Assembly: GCF_913777145.1 (NCBI RefSeq)
Contig: NZ_CAJYPS010000011.1
Location: forward strand, 1 to 64,000
Direction of reading: 5' to 3'
Source of the DNA: an uncultured Roseateles sp.
GTDB taxonomy: Bacteria > Pseudomonadota > Gammaproteobacteria > Burkholderiales > Burkholderiaceae_C
Length of the DNA stretch: 64,000 nt
A program made the translations under genes and the position numbers. The notes beneath the pieces are model-generated. The model was given only the letters and a program-made list of their open reading frames with translations, did not search any database and had not been told where the DNA came from. This document shows positions 57,918-64,000 of the stretch, piece by piece; positions within the stretch are counted from its first letter, which is position 1; each line of letters begins with the position of its first letter.

Positions 57918-59579
57918 TCAGTACAGCCGCACCGCCGAGTCGAAGTGCCAGGTGCGGCGGATCTCCACCACGTCGTAGTCCGCCAGCAGCGCGGGCGAGA
58001 ACGGCGCGTAGCGTTCCTGGCTCTGCACGATGCGGCGCACCGCGTCGTCCAGCGCCGGCACACCGCTGGAGCGCACGAACGTGACCGACTCCACCGACCC
58101 ATCGCTGCGCACCGCCACGGTCACGATGGGATCGGTGTAGGGCTGACGCGCCGCCTCGCGCGCCAGCTCCAGCGTGGGGTTGAGCTGGATCTTGCGCGCC
58201 CAGGCCTCGGCATAGAGCACCAGCTCCGCGTTCGCATCGCTGCGCCCGAACAGCCGCCCCCGGCGCGCGGGCTTCCAGGCTGCGTCGTTGCGCTTCGCGG
58301 CCTCCTCGTCGAGCTGCCGGCCTATGGCCCGCAGCCGCGCCTCGCGCCGTTCCTCGGCCTCGCGGGCCTGCTGGCGCTGGGCGGCCTGCGCCGCATCGCG
58401 GGCGGCGGCCTCCCGGGCTGAGGCGTCTCGCTGGGCCTGCTGGGCGGCGGCCTCGCGCGCCGCAGCCTCTCGGGCCGCCTGCTCGCGCGCCGCCTGCTGG
58501 GCAGCCGCCTCTCGGGCAGCCGCTTCGCGCGTCGCGGCCTGGCGCAGAGCCTCCTGACGCTGGGCCTCCTGCAGGCGCGCCTGCTGACGCTCCGCCTCCA
58601 GACGTTCGGCCTCACGGCGTGCGGCCTCGGCCTTCAGTTGATCCTGTCTGAGCTGCTCCTGCCGCAGTTGCTCCTGCAACTGCTGCTCGCGCCGGGCCGC
58701 CTCCTGCCGCGCCGCCTGCTCACGCGCCTCCTGCTGGCGCTGGGCCTCCAGGCGCGCCGCGGCCTGGCGGGCCAGTTCCTGCAACTCGGCCTCACGCCGC
58801 TGGGCCTCCTGTTGAAGCAGCGCCTGTCTCTGCACCTCCTGCCGCTGTGCCGCCTCACGGCGCAAGGCCGCCTGCCGCTCCTGCTCGGCGAGCGCCTCGG
58901 TCTGGCGGGCCTGCTCCAGGCGCTCCGCCTCGCGCTGCCGGGCCTCCTGCTCACGCAGCTGGGCCTGGCGCTCCGCCTGCTGCTCGGCAAGCCGCTGGGC
59001 CTGCTGCTGCGCCCGCGCGAGGTCGTCCGGCTGGCTGGCCGGAGCCTGGGCCTGCGACACCGGCGCGCTAGCCGCGAGCGCTGCGCGCGGCGGCAACTGG
59101 GCAGGCGCGCTGGCGGTCGTCGCCACCGTCCAGGCGGCAAGGCGCTCCGACGCCACGGTCAGTACCGGAACGACCGGTGCCACGGCCATCAGGGGCGCAG
59201 GCGGCACGGCGGCCGCGGCTGGCGGGCCTGGGGACCGGGCGACCTGTGGCGACCCGGCAACCGCCCCGGTGACCGCATCGGCCGCCGCGGTCGCATCGGG
59301 AGGGGGTGACACCGCCGGCAGCTCCAGCCGACCGGGCTCGGGCACCGGCAGCGGCGCCAGTCGCACCTGCAGCACCGGCTCCGCGGCGCGCCGGGTCTGC
59401 CAGGGCAGGCTCAGGCCCGGCAGCCCCCAGCCCTCGCCGCCCAGGCTGAGGCTCAGCAGCAGCCCATGGACCAGCAGGGACACCGCCAGCGCGGGCAGTT
59501 CGCGCCGCCGTCCAGCGGCCGTCGGCCCCGGCGCGCTCAAGCGCCACCCGCCCGCCAGCGGACGGCAGGCCCGGGCCAT
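57918..59579 (-). CDS. TonB/TolA-like protein with long coiled coil
   Basis: The 553-aa product has one N-terminal membrane anchor (about 28-47, ELPALAVSLLVHGLLLSL) and a Pro/Ala-rich stretch. A very long Gln/Ala/Arg/Glu-rich helix follows (about 185-430, with repeats like REAAAREAAAQQ), then a C-terminal TonB_C-type domain (about 450-553; DPIVTVAVRSDGSVESVTFVRSSG). This is the architecture of TolA and of some TonB energy transducers, which span the periplasm and pass proton-motive force to outer-membrane partners. No exbB/exbD or tolQR genes are adjacent. The start is uncertain; GTG 59615 and an ATG further upstream are also possible. Confidence 0.8.
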   Translation of the reverse strand: MARACRPLAGGWRLSAPGPTAAGRRRELPALAVSLLVHGLLLSLSLGGEGWGLPGLSLPWQTRRAAEPVLQVRLAPLPVPEPGRLELPAVSPPPDATAAADAVTGAVAGSPQVARSPGPPAAAAVPPAPLMAVAPVVPVLTVASERLAAWTVATTASAPAQLPPRAALAASAPVSQAQAPASQPDDLARAQQQAQRLAEQQAERQAQLREQEARQREAERLEQARQTEALAEQERQAALRREAAQRQEVQRQALLQQEAQRREAELQELARQAAARLEAQRQQEAREQAARQEAARREQQLQEQLRQEQLRQDQLKAEAARREAERLEAERQQARLQEAQRQEALRQAATREAAAREAAAQQAAREQAAREAAAREAAAQQAQRDASAREAAARDAAQAAQRQQAREAEERREARLRAIGRQLDEEAAKRNDAAWKPARRGRLFGRSDANAELVLYAEAWARKIQLNPTLELAREAARQPYTDPIVTVAVRSDGSVESVTFVRSSGVPALDDAVRRIVQSQERYAPFSPALLADYDVVEIRRTWHFDSAVRLY

Positions 59580-59826
59580 GGCCGGGGCGAAGGCGGGCAC
59601 AAGAGCTGACGACACATGGCCAGGATTGTGCGGCGCCCCTGGGCGCCACCGGGTCACCATGCCCCTGGCCACAGGGCAGGACTTCTCCCTAGGCCGGGCC
59701 GCCAAGACCGCGACCAGCCAGCCCTTGACCAGGCTCAAAACGCCGCGCGAGCGCCGGTCGGAAGATCTGCTCGTCTGCCGAGCTGGCAGCCCCGGGCCGG
59801 TCGGCCCCATTCACGAGGAGAAGCCC

Positions 59827-60255
59827 ATGAGCACCCTGCCCACGCCCCGCCAAAGCCTGTTCGACGACCTGTTCGCCGGCCTGGCGCCCAGCTATGTGGT
59901 GCGCCCGCTGCACGGCGATCCGCTGCCCCAGCAGATCCGGCTGGACGTGCGTGAGGACGCCGAGAACTACATCGTGCAGGCCGAGCTGCCCGGCGCGTCG
60001 CGCGACGACATCCATGTGAGCGTGGACGGCTCGCTGCTGTCCATCACCGCTGAGCTGAAGCAGTTCGACCAGCAGACCCGCAACGAGCGCGTGCTGCGCA
60101 GCGAGCGCTACTACGGCTCGGTGTCGCGCAGCCTGCGGCTGCCGGTGGACATCGATGACACGCGCGCGGTGGCACGCTTCGACAACGGCGTGCTGGCGCT
60201 GACCCTGCCCAAGAAGAGCCCCGCCGGCGGCGAGCGCAAGCTGCGCATCGACTAA
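59827..60255 (+). CDS. Hsp20/alpha-crystallin small heat-shock protein
   Basis: This 142-aa ATP-independent chaperone forms oligomers that hold unfolding proteins. The alpha-crystallin domain covers about 38-135, with AELPGASRDDIHVSVDG and the A-x-x-x-NGVL-x-L motif (ARFDNGVLALTLPK), and a short tail containing L-R-I that can serve as the I-x-I oligomerisation motif. GAGGAG (59815-59820) supports ATG 59827. The 247-bp divergent gap upstream (59580-59826) should contain a heat-responsive promoter, but I found no convincing sigma-32 match or CIRCE repeat. Confidence 0.92.
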   Translation: MSTLPTPRQSLFDDLFAGLAPSYVVRPLHGDPLPQQIRLDVREDAENYIVQAELPGASRDDIHVSVDGSLLSITAELKQFDQQTRNERVLRSERYYGSVSRSLRLPVDIDDTRAVARFDNGVLALTLPKKSPAGGERKLRID

Positions 60256-60375
60256 GGCCGCCAAGGGCGGAAGCAGCGCGGCGCGCCCGCGACCTTTCGC
60301 ACGCCCCGGCCCGCTGCGGGCCCCCAGGCGTCATCAGGGTGATGTGCTCAGGGCTAGAGTGCCCACCTGCCGCCC

Positions 60376-60978
60376 ATGAACACCGCCGCCCTCACCGCTC
60401 GCAGCCCCGCCAGCCCACAGGCTGGCGAGCTGCGGCGTGCGCTGCAACCGCCACTGGCCCAACCCGCGCCCAAGCCGCCGGCGGCCGGCCAGCGCAGCCC
60501 CGAGGGCGAGTCATCCAGCGTGGTGAGCCTGTCGACGCAGAGCCGCATGATGGCCGACCTCTCGGCGTTGGCCGACAGGATCACCCGCACACAGGCGCCT
60601 CCGGCCGCACCGGTGCGCGCCCAGGCCAGCCCGGCACCTGAGACCTCAGGCCCGACACCCGCGGCTGCGGCACGCAGCGCCGCGCCCGCCAAGTCGGCCG
60701 AGGCGCCCCGCCCGGCGCTGCCCGCGCCGGCGCTGGAGCCAGCAAACGCCCCCGCCCCCAGCGCCGTGAACGCCGAGCCGGCCCCGGTCGCACCTGCGCC
60801 GTCGGCGCCGCCGCCCTCACCGGCGCCAGCACCCGGCCCGCGGCTGCAGCAGCAGGCCTTGAGAGCCTATGCGCAGGTCGCGCGCCTGTCCGCACCGCCC
60901 ACGCCCCAGCCCGAAGCCAGCGCCGAGGCGGAGGCCACGCCACAGCGCCACGCCGAGCAGCGCAGCCCCACGGTCTGA
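60376..60978 (+). CDS. Ala/Pro-rich hypothetical protein
   Basis: The product is 200 aa with a biased composition (Ala, Pro, Gln, Ser) and no signal peptide. Two less biased blocks may be the functional parts: VVSLSTQSRMMADLSALADRI (about 48-68) and RLQQQALRAYAQVARLSAPP (about 155-174). I do not recognise the family. High third-position GC and codon pattern fit a real gene. The start lacks a strong ribosome binding site; TAGAGT about 20 bp ahead could be a -10 box with a short leader. Confidence 0.55.
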   Translation: MNTAALTARSPASPQAGELRRALQPPLAQPAPKPPAAGQRSPEGESSSVVSLSTQSRMMADLSALADRITRTQAPPAAPVRAQASPAPETSGPTPAAAARSAAPAKSAEAPRPALPAPALEPANAPAPSAVNAEPAPVAPAPSAPPPSPAPAPGPRLQQQALRAYAQVARLSAPPTPQPEASAEAEATPQRHAEQRSPTV

Positions 60979-60980
60979 GT

Positions 60981-61196
60981 TCAGCACCCGGCGCGCAGCG
61001 GGCGCAGCAATTCGCGCAGGCCGTTGTGGTCGATTTCCTGCATCAGCGCCAGCAGGCGCCCGATCTCGCCCTTGGGAAAGCCCTCGCGCGCAAACCAGTT
61101 CAGATAGTTGCCAGGCAGGTCGGCCAGGCGGGTGCCCTTGTGCTTGCCGAAGGGCATCTCCAGGGTGGTCAGCTTGAGCAGGTCATCCGGGTTCAT
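60981..61196 (-). CDS. DUF3820 family protein
   Basis: This 71-aa protein has the DUF3820 hallmark MPFGKHKGTRLADLP ... YLNWFAREGFPKGEIGRLL. Function is not established; some relatives are annotated as quorum-regulated factors. Its ATG shares a base with the diguanylate cyclase stop (TGATG), making it the fifth gene of the Sia-type operon. It ends three bases from the convergent 200-aa gene. Confidence 0.85.
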   Translation of the reverse strand: MNPDDLLKLTTLEMPFGKHKGTRLADLPGNYLNWFAREGFPKGEIGRLLALMQEIDHNGLRELLRPLRAGC

Positions 61197-61960
61197 CACG
61201 CCAGTGTGCCAGCCGCATCCAGGCTGGCGTGGCACACCGCGGCGCAGACCTTGTTGCGCCCGCTGCGCTTGGCCTGGAACAGCGCCTCGTCGGCGCGCGC
61301 ATAGGCGTCGCCAAAGGCGCCGCCGCGCGCGGTGCAGCTGACGCCGAAGCTGGCGGTCACGCGGCGCTGCGGCAGGCCGTCGAAGGGCCGGCCCGCGATC
61401 GCCGAGCGCATGCGCTCGGCCTGCATCAGTGCGGCCTGCAGGTCCAGGCCCGGCAGCAGGATGGAGAACTCCTCGCCGCCCACCCGGCCTATCGCAGCGC
61501 CTTCGGGCACGACCTGGCGCAACCGCTGCACCACCTCGCAGATCACCAGGTCACCCGCCGGGTGGCCGAAGGCGTCGTTGATGCTCTTGAAGAAGTCGAT
61601 GTCCAGCACCACCAGCGCCAGGCCGCCCAGCGGCAGCAGCCGGGCCGCGGCCTCGAACACCGCGCCACGGTTGAGCGCGCCGGTCAGCGAGTCGTGGCGG
61701 GCCTTGTATTCCAGCTGCGCGGCCAGGCGCTGCAGCTCGTCGTTCAGCAGGTTGAGCTCGCGCTCCTCGCGGTCGCTGCGGCGTATCAGGCGGCGGCTGT
61801 CGCGCATCAGGCGCTCGAAATGCGTGACCAGCTCGGCCAGCGCGGCGCGGCAATCGGCCAGGCCCAGCGCGGGGTCGTCGCGTGCGCGCAGCGCGCGCTC
61901 CAGCGCGGCCGCCTCCTGCTCGAAGAGGTCGGGGGTGGGGGTGCCGTGGGTGTCAGGCAT
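61196..61960 (-). CDS. siaD: Diguanylate cyclase (SiaD-like, GGEEF)
   Basis: This enzyme makes cyclic di-GMP from two GTP. The 254-aa cytoplasmic protein has an N-terminal helical segment (about 10-85) and a GGDEF domain with LDIDFFKSINDAFGHPAGD and the active site RVGGEEF (GGEEF 161-165). The product-inhibition I-site R-x-x-D, expected at residues 152-155, is absent (Pro152 ... Ala155). In Pseudomonas aeruginosa, SiaD is activated by binding unphosphorylated SiaC; the gene order here supports the same role. It overlaps siaC by 8 bp and is coupled to the DUF3820 gene. Confidence 0.9.
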   Translation of the reverse strand: MPDTHGTPTPDLFEQEAAALERALRARDDPALGLADCRAALAELVTHFERLMRDSRRLIRRSDREERELNLLNDELQRLAAQLEYKARHDSLTGALNRGAVFEAAARLLPLGGLALVVLDIDFFKSINDAFGHPAGDLVICEVVQRLRQVVPEGAAIGRVGGEEFSILLPGLDLQAALMQAERMRSAIAGRPFDGLPQRRVTASFGVSCTARGGAFGDAYARADEALFQAKRSGRNKVCAAVCHASLDAAGTLA

Positions 61961-62342
61961 CGAGCGCGCAGAGCCGGATCTGCAGGTGGAGGAAGTCGGC
62001 CATCAGCTCTTCGCCGAACTCGCGGATGGTGTCGTCGTCCACATCGTGCTGCCACAGCAGGTCGACCGAGCGGCCGGCCGCGGCGGCCTGGTCCAGCAGG
62101 TCGAACAGCGTGAACAGCATCTTGGTGCTGGAGCTGTTGAAGTAGGTCAGCGCCACTTCCACGTTCAGCGGCTGGCCGTCGTCGGCGCGGGCGAGGAAGT
62201 CGCGCAGCGCGGCCAGCACCGGGCCATAGAAGGCGGCCGCGTTCTCGGGGAAGGACTCGCCGCGCAGCGCGAGGTGATGGGCGTCGAAGCGGAAATCGAT
62301 CTCGGGCGAACTGCCGGTGGCGGGAATGTGCAGGGAGGTCAT
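61953..62342 (-). CDS. siaC: SiaC-family phosphorylation-switch protein (DUF1987)
   Basis: SiaC is a small switch protein that, when unphosphorylated, activates the partner diguanylate cyclase. SiaB phosphorylates it and SiaA dephosphorylates it. The 129-aa protein has the DUF1987 features DFRFDAHHLALRGESFPEN and LTYFNSSSTKMLFTLFDLL; the phospho-acceptor is expected in N69-S-S-S-T-K74. Its position between siaB and the GGDEF gene matches the P. aeruginosa order siaA-B-C-D. Confidence 0.9.
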   Translation of the reverse strand: MTSLHIPATGSSPEIDFRFDAHHLALRGESFPENAAAFYGPVLAALRDFLARADDGQPLNVEVALTYFNSSSTKMLFTLFDLLDQAAAAGRSVDLLWQHDVDDDTIREFGEELMADFLHLQIRLCALDA

Positions 62343-62358
62343 GGCGAGTCGCAGCGGT

Positions 62359-62943
62359 CTAGATGGTGGTCTTCAGGAAGAACATGGCGACGGCGGGATC
62401 CTCACTGGCCTGGAACTCGAACTCCAGCGGCTCGCTAGCGTCGCGCGCCACGGTCAGAAAGCCCAGGCCTGCGCCCTTGCTGTCGGCCGCGGTCTCGGCG
62501 CGCAGCGACTCGCGGTAGCTGGCCTTGATCTCGTCCAGCGTCATCTCGCGCAGCGTCTGCAGCCGTGCGCGCAGCGTCTGGGCCTGCTCGGCGACGATGG
62601 GGTTGGCACACAGCAGGAAGTGCCGGCCCTCGTCGTCCACGCCTATGCAGACCGAGCCGTGGCGCAGCTCGTGCTCCTGTTGCTGGGGCGGGGTCAGCGC
62701 GTCGGCCGAGTAATGGATGATGTTCTGCGCCATCTCGACGAAGGACGAGAACAGGCGCCGCCGCGTGGGCCCGGCCGTGCCGGACTGCTCCAGGCGCAGG
62801 CGCACCGCCTCGGACATCGCGGTGACGATGTTCTGCGAGAAGTAGCCCACGTAGTAGAAGATGACGTTCTTCTGCCGGGCCAGTTCGCAGAACTCGCGGT
62901 ACTGGTCGTAGCTCAGGCGTGCTTGCATGGGGGTCAGGGGCAT
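62359..62943 (-). CDS. siaB: SiaB-family protein kinase
   Basis: This 194-aa cytoplasmic protein has YDQYREFCELARQKNVIFYYVGYFSQNIV at the start, VEMAQNIIHYSAD where a GHKL-type ATP-binding helix is expected, and ADSKGAGLGFLTVARD as the glycine-rich lid. SiaB kinases are divergent GHKL ATPases that phosphorylate SiaC. The first ATG (62943) overlaps siaA by 10 bp; MQARL at 62928 is an alternative. It follows the phosphatase gene directly. Confidence 0.88.
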   Translation of the reverse strand: MPLTPMQARLSYDQYREFCELARQKNVIFYYVGYFSQNIVTAMSEAVRLRLEQSGTAGPTRRRLFSSFVEMAQNIIHYSADALTPPQQQEHELRHGSVCIGVDDEGRHFLLCANPIVAEQAQTLRARLQTLREMTLDEIKASYRESLRAETAADSKGAGLGFLTVARDASEPLEFEFQASEDPAVAMFFLKTTI

Positions 62944-64000
62944 CGGAATCCGAACAGGGTCAGGTCATCACGGCGGCGCTGCTCGCCCTGGTAGTCGGCC
63001 AGCTCCTGCAGCAGCGCCGCGCCGAGCTCGGCCATGGGGCGCTCGCGGTGGCGCACCAGCGCCTCGCGCACGCGGCGCTTGCCGAAGGCGATGGCCTTGG
63101 GACCGCCGACCTGGTCGATCAGGCCGTCGGTGCAGGTCAGTACCAGGGTGCCGGGACGCAGCGGGATCTCGTGCGTGGTCCAGCGCGCATCGGACGGCGT
63201 GTCGGCGTAGCCCAAGCCCAGGCGGTCGGCGTCGATCTGGGTCACGCCGGCCTGGCCGGGCTCCAGCAGCAGCAGCGGCGTGCGCGCGCCCGCAAAGCGC
63301 AGCCGGCCGCTGGCCGCGTCGAACCACAGCAGCGCGGCATCCAGCCCGTCGTTGGAACCGCCCTCGCCGCCATCCACCTGGCCCAGCGAGGCCTGGATGT
63401 CGCGGCTGAGTTCGCCCAGCAGCGCGGCCGGGTCGCGCGGGCCCAGGCGCTCCAGCGCCTGCTTAAGCGCCGCGTGCGCGATCAGCGTCAAAAAGGCGCC
63501 GGGCACACCGTGGCCGGTGCAGTCCGCCACCGCGGCGAACCAGCCGTCGGCGTCCTCGCTGAACTGGTAGAAGTCACCGCCCACGGTGTCGCGCGGCTCC
63601 CAGACCAGGCAGGCATCGGGCAGGCGGCGCGCCAGCGCGGCGGCCGAGCCGCTCAGCATGGAGCGCTGGATCACGCTGGCGTAGTCGATGCTCTGCATGA
63701 TGTGGCGGTTGCGCTCGGCCTGCTGCTCCGCGATCACGCGCATCAGGTCCAGGCCATAGCCCAGGCCCAGGAACTGGCCCTGCTCCACCACCAGAAAGCC
63801 GTCGGCCAGCGCCTTCTCGCCCGACTCCACGGTCAGCAGCGCCAACTGCTCGATGGAGGTGGCCGCCTCCACCACCAGCGGCTCCTTGTCCATGAAGGCG
63901 ATGCAGCTCTTCTTCTCGAACAGCTCCTTGTGGAAGGGTTTGGAGATCTGCGAGAGGAACAGCGTGCGGTTGATCAGGCCTATGGGCCGGCCCTGCTCCA
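62934..64000 (-). CDS. siaA: SiaA-like PP2C/SpoIIE phosphatase with CBS domains (partial)
   Basis: This is the C-terminal 354 codons of a serine/threonine phosphatase; the frame is still open at the window edge, so the N-terminus is missing. The visible part begins with a CBS-pair-like sequence (GRPIGLINRTLFLSQISKPF ... MDKEPLVVEAATSI). A linker helix and a SpoIIE/PP2C domain follow, with metal-binding Asp in DTVGGDFYQF, VADCTGHGVPGAFLT, LTCTDGLIDQ and RRDDLTLFGF. In P. aeruginosa SiaA is a membrane protein with a HAMP domain. Here the visible input is a CBS pair, so the trigger may be a cytoplasmic nucleotide. Confidence 0.88.
   Translation of the reverse strand, partial: EQGRPIGLINRTLFLSQISKPFHKELFEKKSCIAFMDKEPLVVEAATSIEQLALLTVESGEKALADGFLVVEQGQFLGLGYGLDLMRVIAEQQAERNRHIMQSIDYASVIQRSMLSGSAAALARRLPDACLVWEPRDTVGGDFYQFSEDADGWFAAVADCTGHGVPGAFLTLIAHAALKQALERLGPRDPAALLGELSRDIQASLGQVDGGEGGSNDGLDAALLWFDAASGRLRFAGARTPLLLLEPGQAGVTQIDADRLGLGYADTPSDARWTTHEIPLRPGTLVLTCTDGLIDQVGGPKAIAFGKRRVREALVRHRERPMAELGAALLQELADYQGEQRRRDDLTLFGFRCP

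Noticed and set aside
58270..59000. Dense short repeats as a CRISPR or minisatellite array
   Set aside because: They encode the Ala/Gln/Arg/Glu coiled coil of the TonB/TolA-like protein in frame, with no spacers.
59801..59812. CCCCATTC resembling a sigma-32 -10 box ahead of hsp20
   Set aside because: A transcript starting after it would begin at or inside the ribosome binding site at 59815, and no CTTGAA-like -35 lies at the right distance.

Overview
The window is about 70% GC, densely coded, and almost entirely chromosomal housekeeping and signalling DNA. Gene content and order point to a betaproteobacterium of the order Burkholderiales, probably of the Rubrivivax/Leptothrix/Roseateles type. 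The indicators are dapA-bamC-MBL hydrolase, trmB-coaBC-dut, a roxA/slyD divergent pair and a dense chemoreceptor set. This placement is inferred from the proteins read by eye; no 16S gene is present. I see no phage, IS transposase, CRISPR array, tRNA or rRNA.

Left part (1-19.0 kb): an oligopeptide-type solute-binding protein, an RhlE-like DEAD-box helicase, a very large SNF2-family ATPase, and four methyl-accepting chemotaxis proteins (MCPs). Three MCPs are tandem and carry a C-terminal W-x-x-F tether. The fourth is separated from them by a beta-CASP nuclease and mnmC, and lacks the tether.

Middle part (19.0-42.5 kb): rpiA; an exported carotenoid oxygenase with a DUF2141 partner; aroG; a divergent EamA exporter/LysR pair; pyrD; a CNNM/CorC-type membrane protein with small exported neighbours; and a topoisomerase IV locus in which a GNAT acetyltransferase sits between parE and parC. 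A 232-bp element with nested inverted repeats follows (possible MITE), then a secreted amidohydrolase with a histone-H1-like tail. Next comes a run of stop/start-overlapping genes (MFS transporter, 40-aa membrane peptide, methyltransferase, dapA), then bamC, a WalJ-like hydrolase, a small lipoprotein, the roxA pair and slyD.

Right part (42.5-64 kb): a long minus-strand transcription unit starts with a BMP-type nucleoside ABC importer. It continues through cdd, a purine nucleoside phosphorylase, deoC and deoA, and ends with trmB, coaBC and dut. The genes describe uptake of nucleosides, deamination, phosphorolysis and entry of deoxyribose-phosphate into central metabolism. A 79-aa two-helix membrane protein is coupled to the ATPase gene of this importer and may be an undescribed accessory part. 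After a MATE exporter, acnA, a His/Cys-rich unknown, a TonB/TolA-like protein and an Hsp20, the window closes with a SiaABCD-type signalling operon. It has a PP2C phosphatase (cut by the window end), a SiaB kinase, SiaC and a diguanylate cyclase, with a DUF3820 protein coupled behind.

The best candidates for something undescribed are the nested-palindrome element at 33.2 kb, the small membrane proteins embedded in transporter operons (51.9 kb and 36.2 kb), the H1-tailed secreted amidohydrolase, and the CBS-phosphatase version of the Sia module with its extra DUF3820 gene.
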